Positions 1 through 7,985 of a stretch of 64,000 nt of DNA are shown piece by piece (positions within the stretch are counted from its first letter, which is position 1; each line of letters starts with the position of its first letter). The translations under genes were made by a program, and so were the position numbers. This DNA is from an uncultured Sulfitobacter sp. (GTDB taxonomy: Bacteria; Pseudomonadota; Alphaproteobacteria; Rhodobacterales; Rhodobacteraceae), in contig CANMZB010000014.1 in assembly GCA_947502265.1 (NCBI GenBank), positions 1 through 64,000 on the forward strand. The letters are read 5' to 3'. The notes below the pieces were generated by a model. That model searched no databases. It was not told the origin of the DNA and worked only from the letters and a program-made list of their open reading frames with translations.

Positions 1-75
1 ATCACTGAGCCCGTAGGCTAAATCCGTCTGGGGTAAGCGGAAGAGCGTCCTTAACCAGATTTGTGCAACAAAGCC
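1..75 (+). mobile_element. Right end of an IS5-family (IS903-like) element, cut by the window edge
   Basis: Positions 58-75 read gatttgtgcaacaaagcc, the same terminal inverted repeat that closes the complete IS5-family element at 13,171-13,190. The bases just inside (about 11-45) also match the inner right end of that element near 13,127-13,160 with few differences. Only the last part lies in the window, so the transposase is not visible. Its orientation is the same as the complete copy, making the two directly repeated. The terminal 10 bp caacaaagcc is immediately repeated at 76-85, which may reflect an imprecise junction. Confidence 0.75.
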
Positions 76-207
76 CAACAAAGCCCAAATAAGTCGAAAA
101 ATATTTATAAAATTTCAAAACCGAAATTAATCACTTTTCTTACAAAAACGAAAAACCGAAAACGATTCACCGCGCTCTTTCTTAAAAGAGAGAAAAATTC
201 CCTCCGC
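76..207. other. AT-rich segment of unknown origin between an IS end and eutA
   Basis: This stretch is clearly richer in A and T than its neighbours and lies between the IS5-family end and the point where EutA similarity stops. The eutA frame runs into it and ends at 127, giving about 26 lysine- and phenylalanine-rich residues that do not look like an EutA C-terminus. I see no gene of its own. It may be the remnant of another insertion. Confidence 0.4.
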
Positions 208-888
208 GACAGGTTTTCCCAATCGAGCTTCGATTTCGTCGATCACGTCTACCGCTGGCATGGCCGTGCAAGACATAAACACCGCGTCGATGTGTGGCGA
301 ATCTAATGATACGGCGGCGTCTATCAACGTGGTGCGATCAAGCCGCGCCATATCGCGATCGTCTGCAATATTGAAACAGGCGGCCGTTTGAATGCTCAGC
401 CCTTGCTGTCTAAAATAGTCTACCATCGGTGCCGTGGTTTCGATCAGATAAGGCGTCAATAGCGCGATGCGGCGCACATCCAACGCGCGGAATGCTGCGA
501 GCGCCGCCGAGGAGGGCGTCACGACAGGCAAACCGAGGCGCACCTTGGCGATTGCACCGTAGACAACATCGTTGCTGATCGTGATGGAGGCTGACGTGCA
601 GGCGAAGGCTATCGCGGCAAGGTCAACGCCCGGTACCAAGAGGTCAGCTGCAGCAGAAAGGCCCGGACCCATCGCGTGCAAATTATCAGGCGTGGTCGGG
701 TTTTCAAAGGCGATGCGCGAAACATGCAGCGTGGCCTCATCATGTGTTATCAGCCTGCTGGCATCCCGTTCCATGGTAAGATCGGTTGCCAGCGCAACCA
801 TGCCCAAACGGGGCAGGTCATTGGCCTGTGATACGCAATGTGGGGAAAGCGTTTTGATTTCCACCACGCGTGCCTCGCCGTCAGACAA
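127..888 (-). pseudogene. eutA: eutA, ectoine-utilisation protein of the Asp/Glu racemase (maleate isomerase-like) family, 3' end replaced
   Basis: The protein belongs to the aspartate/glutamate racemase superfamily. Both cysteine motifs are visible, FACTSAS in the first half and MSCTAM near the C-terminus. In roseobacters eutA follows usp in the ectoine operon, exactly as here, where its ATG overlaps the end of usp by 8 bp. The exact reaction of EutA in ectoine breakdown is not settled. Similarity ends after a GKPV motif at about position 208; the last 26 residues come from AT-rich DNA next to an IS end. The expected downstream genes eutBCDE are absent. I infer that an IS-linked rearrangement removed the 3' end of eutA. 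The open frame is 253 codons, but the product is probably not functional. Confidence 0.65.
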
Positions 889-1318
889 CGAGAACCGGCT
901 GTTTCGCCAGTTCTGTCACTTTGTGTGAAACGCTGCCAAGCAAATAGCCGTCAATTGCACCATTTCCGCGAGAACCTAACACGATCAAATCACTCTCGTG
1001 TTTCTTGGCGAAATGCACGGTCATGCGTGCCGGTTGGCCGGATCGCACAAAAGCGCGTACATCCGCATATCCAGCATCAGTTGCGACTTTTCGGCCGGCA
1101 TTTGCAATCTCGGTTGCACCTGCCTCCAATGCTTTGTCTGGCGTGTCGTAATCCGCACCGCGCACCAGTGATAATGATGCTTCCAGCATGGAGTGATGCC
1201 GATAGACCGTGAGGATCAACATCTTTGCCTTGCAAAGCTTTGCAAGGTCAATTGCCTTCTTAAGGGCTCTTTCAGATTGGACGGACCCGTCAAAAGGCAC
1301 AAGGATCGTTGAAAACAT
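881..1318 (-). CDS. Universal stress protein UspA family, part of the ectoine uptake operon
   Basis: This 145-residue protein has a single Usp domain with an N-terminal ILVPFDGS strand and a C-terminal ATP-binding loop GSRGNG...GS at about residues 115-129. A usp gene sits after the TRAP transporter genes in ectoine clusters such as that of Ruegeria pomeroyi; in the related TeaABC system of Halomonas the Usp protein TeaD binds ATP and modulates transport. The start is the ATG at 1318, because MFSTILVPFDGS is the normal family N-terminus; the reading frame runs 9 codons further upstream. It is the only gene on this arm with no lesion. Its transporter partners are broken, so it may now be an orphan. 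Confidence 0.8.
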   Translation of the reverse strand: MFSTILVPFDGSVQSERALKKAIDLAKLCKAKMLILTVYRHHSMLEASLSLVRGADYDTPDKALEAGATEIANAGRKVATDAGYADVRAFVRSGQPARMTVHFAKKHESDLIVLGSRGNGAIDGYLLGSVSHKVTELAKQPVLVV

Positions 1319-1325
1319 AGCTTCC

Positions 1326-2604
1326 TCATTTGAAGGCGATATCACGCAGGAATAGGGCGATCTGTGGGAAGAAGATCAATGCGATCGACACAGAAAGCAG
1401 CATGAAGATGAACGGCGGGGTGCCGCGAATGACTTCCAAGTAGGGCCGTTTAAAGACAGCGATGGCCGTAAATATATCGCACCCGAATGGCGGCGTGGCC
1501 GAGCCAATCGCGACCTGTAGCGTGATAATGATACCGACGTGGACGGGATCAAGCCCGACGGCATCCACAACCGGTGCGAAGATCGGTACCAGCACCAGAA
1601 TAACGACAATCGGGTCAACGAACATACAGCCAACGAAGAAGCCGACAGAGATGACAAACAGCACGCCAGTTGCGCCCATTTCATCAATCCCAATAGAGCT
1701 CAGTATGGATTGCGGAATTTGTGCGAAAGAAATGATCCATGAGAACGCAGCACCTGCGCCCACCAGAATAAACACAACTGCGGTGATCAGGCCGGTCGAT
1801 TTTGCGGTATCAAAGACACCGCGCAGGTTCAGTGAACGGAAAATAGCAACTTCGAGAATAGGCGCATAAAGCACACAGGCAGCGGCGGCTTCCGTCGGAG
1901 AAAAGATGCCGCCGCAAATGCCGCCGATAATGATAGCCGGAAACCCTAAGGGCCAAAGGGCGCGTTGCACCGCCTTGATGCGCATAGCCCAAGCTGCTTT
2001 CGGTTCGGTCGGCACGTCATTGCGGATCGCGTAAAGAACCGAGTAGACGGAGAATAAGAACAAGCAAGCCGGGGCCAATGCCCGCGATGAATAATTCCGC
2101 AATCGACGTGTTCGATACGACGCCGTAGATGATCATCCCGATAGATGGGGAGAACAAAAAGGCGATGTCATTGGCGTTGACGATCAAGGCCAGAACAAAG
2201 TTGTCTTTTTAACCCGCTTTCAGCATACGAGGCCGCAACGGTGAGCCGATGGCAACAACCGTCGCTTGCGTCGACCCCGACACCGCGCCAAACATCGTGC
2301 AGGCGGTTGCAGTTGTTACTGCCAGCCCGCCTTTCATGCGACCGACAAAGCTCATGACCATGTCGATTAACCGACCAGCGGATTGCCCGCGCGTCATGAT
2401 GTCGGCCGCAAAAATAAACATCGGCACCGCAATCAGGGATGCCGGACGAATACCGGCGATCATTTGCTGCACCGCGGTTTCCAGTTGCCCGAGATCGTCA
2501 AAAATCATCAAGAATCCGGTGAGCGTCCCTGCCAGCAGGGGGATCATCATTGGAAAGCCCAAAAGTAAAAGCACGATCATGACTGCAAAAACGGTAAGTG
2601 CCAT
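1326..2604 (-). pseudogene. uehC: uehC, large membrane subunit of the ectoine TRAP transporter, one nonsense codon and one frameshift
   Basis: The gene encodes the multi-spanning DctM-type subunit that would carry ectoine and 5-hydroxyectoine across the inner membrane. Translation starts at ATG 2604 and stops after MLKAG at a TAA (2209-2211) where homologues continue with a sense codon; the same frame then goes on as KDNFVLALIVNAND. Near 2066 one extra T (cttgtt for ctgtt) shifts the frame into LFSVYSVLYAIRND, which continues to the normal end at 1326. Removing that base gives exactly 426 codons, a normal length for the family. The GAVSGS motif typical of DctM proteins is present at about residue 108. 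Two independent lesions make a functional product unlikely. Confidence 0.85.
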
Positions 2605-2658
2605 GGATCAGATCTCCCGTTCGTCGTTGTCGTAGCCTTCGAGCACGTTGGTCGAAAG

Positions 2659-3234
2659 CTATATATCGTCTTCGATGACGTTCTTGATTGCAGTCAAGGT
2701 ATACTGAATGCCGGTGAGCAAGAAGCCCAAGGGAACCCAGCACAGCGTAATCCAGATGGGGATTTGCAAGGCAGGAAGGACACGTCCGCGCCCCATTGTC
2801 GTCAGCAGGAATTGCAACGAATACCATGCCAGCCCCAGCATAAAGACCGCTGTGACCACCGAAATAAAGATCGTTAGCAATTTGCGCGGGCGGGGTGGCA
2901 ATGTGTCATATATCGCCGACATGCGGATGTGGCGACCGTGACGTGCAGCATAGCTGATCCCGGCGAAGGTAATCAGGATAATCAGGATGCGGTTCAGTTC
3001 TTCGGAAAAATAGATGCTTTCGAAAAAGACGCGGCCAATCACATTGGCCACTGTGTTCAACGCCACGAGCAACACGCCAACCGCGAGCATGATCGCTTCT
3101 AGTTTCGCAATGGCAAGGTCGAACACACCGAGAAAACCCGGTAAAGCCGATGTGGAATCTTCGAGAATATCCGGTTCGACCTCGGCTGCAATAATGGGAG
3201 CCGGATCTGGCGAATTTGGCGGTTCTTGTGTCAC
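2659..3234 (-). CDS. uehB: uehB, small membrane subunit of the ectoine TRAP transporter, C-terminus cut by a nonsense codon
   Basis: This is a DctQ-type four-helix subunit of a tripartite ATP-independent periplasmic transporter, with hydrophobic segments and the motif SEELNRI. The chosen start is GTG 3234, preceded by a weak purine-rich site. The frame stops at TAG 2659-2661 after VIEDDI. The same frame stays open for another 17 sense codons (STNVLEGYDNDEREI at its end) to a TGA at 2608-2610, directly before the uehC start. I infer that the TAG replaces a tyrosine codon and the original protein had 208 residues instead of 191. The membrane core is intact, so this subunit could still fold, but both partners are broken. 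Confidence 0.75.
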   Translation of the reverse strand: MTQEPPNSPDPAPIIAAEVEPDILEDSTSALPGFLGVFDLAIAKLEAIMLAVGVLLVALNTVANVIGRVFFESIYFSEELNRILIILITFAGISYAARHGRHIRMSAIYDTLPPRPRKLLTIFISVVTAVFMLGLAWYSLQFLLTTMGRGRVLPALQIPIWITLCWVPLGFLLTGIQYTLTAIKNVIEDDI

Positions 3235-3310
3235 GGGAAATTCCGGATTTACAAAAAGGAGAAATGTGGTGTGTGTCGGGCGCGATCTAGCCCGACACAT
3301 TGGTATGCGC

Positions 3311-4326
3311 CTAGTTTGTGGCTTCTTCAGCGGCTGCAAGATCCGCTTTCAACTGGTTGAGGATTTCCTCACCGCGATCTCCCGCCATTTCGACAAATGC
3401 GGCCTCGACAGGTCCAGACGTGGCCATGAACGGTGCGCGCTCCTCGTCGGACAGGATGTTGATCTCCATCCCGGGTTTAGCTTTAAGAATATTATCAAAG
3501 CTGGTTTCACCCAGTTCCTGCTGGTAGCTGAGGATGTATTCGAACGCGGCGTCCGTGGCGTTTTGGATCAGCATTTGTTCATCTTCGCCCAGCCCGTCAA
3601 AGAAATCCTTGTTGGCCATCATTGCAGTGGTGAAGTTGTTGTGACCAATACAGGTGATCACGTCGGTGGCTTCATACATCTTCGTCGAGTCGAGGAAGAA
3701 ACGCGGGTTATCCTGACCCTGAATGATGCCTGTCTGCAAAGCACCATAGACCTCGCCCCACGGCAGCGGCGTTGGTGTCGCGCCGAGGTGCCATAGCTTC
3801 CAACAAGCAGCGGGTTGGTCATGACGCGGAATTTCACGCCGTCCAGATCCGAGGGCGAGCGAACAGGTTCCTGCGTCGTCATGCAGGCTTCGCCTTCAGG
3901 ATACATGGTCATAAGCTCAAGCCCTTGCTCGGCATAAAACTCGGGGAACATTTCATTGATTGCAACGGAATTGGTGAAGAATTCCTGAAGCGTACTTTCG
4001 TCCTGTGGCATCAAATAGGGAACAAAGAACACCTGCGCTTCAGGGATCAATGCGCCTGTGAAGCCCGGTGATTGACTAACAAACTGCAAGATGCCAGCCT
4101 GAGCCTGCTCCATGATGTCCGCGCTTTCGCCCAACGTCCCGAACGGGAACAACTGGACCTCATGATCTGAGTTTGCTTCGATTTCTTCTTTGAATTTTTA
4201 AGCAAAGACGCCTTGCACTTCTGTTGCAGCTTCTTCGTGCGCATAGCGCCAAGTGTCGGCAAATGCTGCATTTGCAGAGACTAGCACGGTCGCTCCGGCA
4301 AGAACAGTTTTCAGGTTCGGTCGCAT
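3311..4326 (-). pseudogene. uehA: uehA, periplasmic ectoine-binding protein of the TRAP transporter, one nonsense codon and one frameshift
   Basis: The gene encodes a DctP-type solute receptor. From ATG 4326, preceded by the strong site aaaggagcatc, it begins with a Sec signal peptide ending near ANAAFA. The frame is stopped by TAA 4198-4200 in a context (VFA-stop-KFKEEIEANSDH) where one base change from a leucine codon explains the stop. Near 3786 one base is missing: restoring it turns SYGTSARHQ into SYGTFGATPTPLPWGEVY, the conserved ligand-pocket region of the family. The rest then reads to the end at 3311. With the base restored the gene is exactly 339 codons. Both lesions fall before or inside the binding domain. 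Confidence 0.85.
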
Positions 4327-4431
4327 AAGATGCTCCTTTAATTGATTTTCATCGTCCCGCGCTTTGATGCGCAGGTGTTCTCGTCGAAGTTTGAAACAAT
4401 ACAAAAGAGAGTCAATGGCAACATTAAATCA
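4327..4431 (-). promoter_or_regulatory. Probable uehA promoter/operator region between enuR and uehA
   Basis: Read on the minus strand, a TTGACT box is followed after 17 bp by AAACTT, a possible sigma-70 promoter, and then by the ribosome site aaaggag before the uehA ATG. The near-palindrome tttgtattgtttcaaa overlaps the spacer. Its core gaaacaat is also found upstream of enuR. This would fit an EnuR operator, but the assignment is inference from position only. Confidence 0.35.
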
Positions 4432-5818
4432 TTACAATCTGCGTTGCCTGTTCATCGGCGCTTCAATTTCCGATGCAAGTTTATCCAGCACTTCAAGCCC
4501 TTCGCGCAGGGCTTTCGGTTTCGTTTGACCAAGCGACAACCGCACGCCGGGCACGGATGGCAAGGTTCCGATCGAGAACGTTGAGCCGGGCGCGATCAGG
4601 ATGCCTTCATCACGCGCGCGATCTACCAGCCGGGCCTCTGTTCCGATGTCGGGGCAAGGCAGCCATGCCATCAGACGTGTGTTTGTGCGCACATCAAAGT
4701 GGCCCAACACCTGTTGCGCTATGTCGCACCGGGCGCGTAATGCGATGCGTTGCCAGTCCAGCAGACGCAGGGCCGTTCCGTCAGCAATCAGGTGCGCAGC
4801 GATATCCAGCATCAAAGGCGTCACCATCTAGCTGGTCAGCATATGACGTTCCTGAATCGTGGTTGCGGCGTTTTGCGGCGCGACAAGAAACCCGACCCGA
4901 AAACCCGGCGCAAGGCATTTGGTCAGGCTGGTAAAGTAGTAGCACCGCTCCGGCGCGAGTGTTGCGAACGACGGAATGTCTGTCCCGTCCAATGGTCCCC
5001 AGCCGTCATTTTCGATAATTGTTATGCCGTGGTGACGGGCCACTCCGACAAGTGCGCGCCGCCGGTCCTCCCCCATGAGGCTACCGACAGGGTTCGAGCG
5101 CGGCATGATATAAAGGGCTTTGACGGTCTCGGATTGGCACGCCGCGTCAAGCGCGGTGGGTATCATGCCTTCGCCGTCAGTCTCCAATCCGTTCAGACGC
5201 ACCCCGAGACTGCGGCACAACGACGGCAAGTCGTGATGCCACATTTTCTCCGCAACAATCAGATCGCCGCTGCGCGCGACGCTCAAGAGTGCAACCATCA
5301 TCGCGGAGGTGTTGCCATTTGTCGGAATGAAGGTTTGTTGCTGACGCCCAACGCCGCATAATGCAAGCCATTGGTCAATGACCGGAATGTGGCGTTTGAC
5401 GATGGTGGATGCCCGAAACGAAGACAACATTTCATCTGGCATTTTCTTGGCAAGATACTTGAGCGCGGCTTTCATCGCGTCCTTGTGAGGGTCTGCCGTC
5501 ACAGGTTTGAGAAGCGCCAGATCAAGGGTGCCGCGTTTTGCCCTCTGTGCCGGAAAAGGCAGGCGCGCAACACTTTCCAAGGGGCGTACAAAGCTGCCGC
5601 GCCCCACTTCCCCCACGACCTCACCTGCTTCCACAAGGACCGAATAGGCCCGGCTAACGGTCTGGATGCTTACCCAATTCAAAGGCCAGTTCACGATGCG
5701 TCGGCAGGCGCTGGCCCGGCTCAAGCGTTCCGTTCTCTATCGCGGCTTTGATAACGCTCATCAGCGAGCGGTAACGCGGGCGTTTCAGATCGGCCTTGGG
5801 AGGGAGCCATTCGATCAT
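4432..5818 (-). pseudogene. enuR: enuR, MocR-type (GntR plus aminotransferase domain) repressor of ectoine genes, frameshift and nonsense codon
   Basis: EnuR represses ectoine uptake and catabolism genes; its aminotransferase-like domain binds PLP and ectoine-derived inducers. Translation from ATG 5818 gives a GntR winged helix (PRYRSLMSVIKAAIE, LPTHRELAFELG). At about 5672-5675 two bases are missing (ggta where ggtgta is expected), and the helix continues in another frame as VSIQTVSRAYSVL. The PLP lysine motif SLTKCLAPG is preserved. A TAG at 4828-4830 interrupts LTS-stop-MVTPLM, where a tryptophan codon is expected, and the frame then runs to 4432. Restoring the two bases gives exactly 463 codons. 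Loss of the regulator could leave the divergent catabolic genes uncontrolled. Confidence 0.85.
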
Positions 5819-5883
5819 GACAATACCATTCATTGTTTCACATCAATTGACAAGCCGTTCGGCTTGGTTGACATGATGCTCCT
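5819..5883. promoter_or_regulatory. Divergent control region between enuR and the AsnC/DoeX gene
   Basis: Only 65 bp separate the two divergent starts. It holds a perfect palindrome caagccgttcggcttg at 5851-5866, a TTGACA box at 5847-5852, and a looser inverted repeat acaat-N7-attgt at about 5820-5836 whose complement contains gaaacaat, shared with the uehA upstream region. These are plausible operators for DoeX and EnuR. No binding data exist in the sequence itself. Confidence 0.4.
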
Positions 5884-6366
5884 ATGAGCATCTTTCGTCT
5901 GGACAAGATAGATATTTCCTTGATGGCGGAGCTTGCCAAAAATGGCCGGTTGAGCAAAAGCGAACTGGCGCGTCGTGTCGGTCTGGGCCCGACGGCCTGC
6001 TGGGAACGCATGCAAAAGTTGGAAAAAGCCGGTGTGATCACCGGCTACCGGGCCGAATTCTCGCTTCGCGCCATCGGCCCATGTGTCACGATTTTTGTCA
6101 TGGTCGAACTTGGCGAACATAAGTCGCAGAACTTTGACCGGTTCGAGCGTGAAGCGGCACGCCATAACGAAATTACCGGATGTTGGGCGATTGGCGGGGG
6201 CTATGACTATCTGATGCAGGTCGTCACGCGTGACATCGACAGCTATCAGGCGTTGATGGATACCGTTCTCGAACAGCGCGCGGGCGTTTCGCGATACTTC
6301 AGTTATATCGTCACAAAATCCGTCAAGGACGCGCCGCCCCCGTTCGACGTTCTTTCGCAGATTTGA
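5884..6366 (+). CDS. Lrp/AsnC-family regulator of the ectoine cluster (DoeX/AsnC type)
   Basis: This 160-residue protein has an N-terminal AsnC helix-turn-helix (LSKSELARRVGLGPTACWER, about residues 23-42) and a C-terminal ligand-sensing RAM domain with the conserved GGGYDYL segment. Such a gene, called doeX in Halomonas and asnC in Ruegeria, accompanies ectoine catabolic genes and is thought to respond to pathway intermediates such as alpha-acetyl-diaminobutyrate. It is divergent from enuR and stands 107 bp before the aldehyde dehydrogenase start. It shows no lesion. Likely role: activation of the downstream ssd-atf genes. Confidence 0.8.
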   Translation: MSIFRLDKIDISLMAELAKNGRLSKSELARRVGLGPTACWERMQKLEKAGVITGYRAEFSLRAIGPCVTIFVMVELGEHKSQNFDRFEREAARHNEITGCWAIGGGYDYLMQVVTRDIDSYQALMDTVLEQRAGVSRYFSYIVTKSVKDAPPPFDVLSQI

Positions 6367-6473
6367 TCATTGGGCCGACGATCTATCGGTCAAAGGCGTG
6401 AATTTCATGAAAGAACCTCGTCGGGGGTGAGGTTAAACTTCGGGAAACCCACACTTTTATGACGGAGTGCCAC

Positions 6474-7958
6474 ATGCCCGCGTTTCTAAATCGCAGCCAC
6501 CCTCTTTGCGCCGCCATTTCTGACAGCGATTTGTTGCGGACAAGTGCGCATCTGAACGGGCAATGGGTTGATGGGGTGCTGGGCGTGACCCAAGCCGTTA
6601 CTGACCCGGCCAGCGGCAGTGAGCTTGGGCAGATCGCCAGTCTGTCAGCGCAGGATGCAAAGTCGGCCGTAAAGGCGGCCCATGATGCGTGGTCCGCTTG
6701 GGCTGGATTGCTGCCGCAGGAACGAACCGATTTCTTGCGCCGCTGGTTTGAGTTGATGCTTGAGCATCGCGAAGATCTGGCGCTGATCATGACATACGAG
6801 CAAGGTAAACCAATTTCCGAGGCGCGAGGCGAAATCGACTATGCTGCTGCCTTTATCGAATTCTACGCCGAAGAAGCGCGCCGCCCCAATATCGAAAGCG
6901 TCACATCGCATTTGCCCGATGCCGAAGTTGAAGTTTGGCGCGAGCCGGTTGGCGTCGCTGCCCTCATTACGCCATGGAATTTTCCATCCGCCATGCTGAC
7001 GCGCAAAGCTGCGGCTGCTCTTGCTGCAGGTTGCACGGTTGTTGCACATCCATCCATCGAAACACCGCTGTCCGCGCTGGCACTTGCCGAACTTGCGCAA
7101 CGTGCGGGCATGCCGGACGGGGTGTTTAACGTGATCACGGGGAGCGCACCCGACATCGTAGGTGCTTGGATGGAAGATCCCCGCATCCGCGCCGTGTCCT
7201 TTACTGGATCAACCGAAATTGGTCGGCTGCTGTATCGTCAGGGGGCTGACACCATCAAACGGCTGGTGCTGGAATTGGGCGGCCACGCGCCGTTTGTGGT
7301 GTTTGCGGATGCCGACATGGAACAAGCTGTGGATGAGGCTATCAAAGCCAAATTCGCAACCTCCGGTCAGGATTGTCTGGGCGCGAACCGTTTTTTTATC
7401 GAGCGTTCTATCTATGATGATTTTTGCGCGCGCTTCACAACCGCGACCAAGGCGCTTCGTGTTGGCGTCGGTATGGACGATCCCGACATTGGCCCGCTGA
7501 TGAACGCAAAGGCCATCGAAAAGCAGGAAGAGCACGTGAAAGACGCGCTTGATAAAGGCGCGCGATTGCTATGCGGAGGAGCCCGGCATCCGGCGGGCGA
7601 TCTGTTTTATCAACCGACAGTCTTGGCCGATGTACCCGCGGATGCCAAAATCATGTCTGAGGAAACGTTCGGCCCTGTTGCCGCAATCACCCCGTTTGAT
7701 ACCGAAGACGAAGCACTGACACGGGCCAACGATACCGAATATGGCCTTGTCGCATACCTTCATACCCAAGACCCGCGCCGCATTTACCGCGCCAGCCGCG
7801 CGCTGCGGTTCGGGATGGTCGCCATTAACCGAACCAAGGTTACAGGCGCGCCGATCCCGTTTGGCGGTATGAAGCAATCGGGCCTTGGTCGCGAAGGGTC
7901 ACGCCTTGGGCTGGAAGCATTTACCGAAGTGAAATACGTATGCCGCGACTGGGCCTGA
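6474..7958 (+). CDS. NAD(P)-dependent aldehyde dehydrogenase (ectoine-cluster semialdehyde dehydrogenase, Ssd/DoeC type)
   Basis: The protein has the complete aldehyde dehydrogenase fold: TPWNFP cofactor segment, FTGSTEIG nucleotide loop, the general base in LELGGHAP, and the catalytic cysteine in SGQDCLG at about residue 301. In ectoine catabolism such an enzyme oxidises aspartate semialdehyde to aspartate; the overall sequence also resembles succinate-semialdehyde dehydrogenases. The start at 6474 is preferred over 6459 because ggag lies 7 bases upstream of it. It is followed after 27 bp by the aminotransferase. No damage is seen. Assignment to the ectoine route rests on gene order. Confidence 0.8.
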   Translation: MPAFLNRSHPLCAAISDSDLLRTSAHLNGQWVDGVLGVTQAVTDPASGSELGQIASLSAQDAKSAVKAAHDAWSAWAGLLPQERTDFLRRWFELMLEHREDLALIMTYEQGKPISEARGEIDYAAAFIEFYAEEARRPNIESVTSHLPDAEVEVWREPVGVAALITPWNFPSAMLTRKAAAALAAGCTVVAHPSIETPLSALALAELAQRAGMPDGVFNVITGSAPDIVGAWMEDPRIRAVSFTGSTEIGRLLYRQGADTIKRLVLELGGHAPFVVFADADMEQAVDEAIKAKFATSGQDCLGANRFFIERSIYDDFCARFTTATKALRVGVGMDDPDIGPLMNAKAIEKQEEHVKDALDKGARLLCGGARHPAGDLFYQPTVLADVPADAKIMSEETFGPVAAITPFDTEDEALTRANDTEYGLVAYLHTQDPRRIYRASRALRFGMVAINRTKVTGAPIPFGGMKQSGLGREGSRLGLEAFTEVKYVCRDWA

Positions 7959-7985
7959 CCCCGAACGCGAAATAAGGAGCATGAG

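Noticed and set aside
127-5818. Sequencing errors as the cause of all ectoine-module lesions
   Set aside because: Four of the lesions are substitutions to stop codons, which are not a usual error type, and the rest of the window shows no comparable damage. Reads are still needed for certainty.
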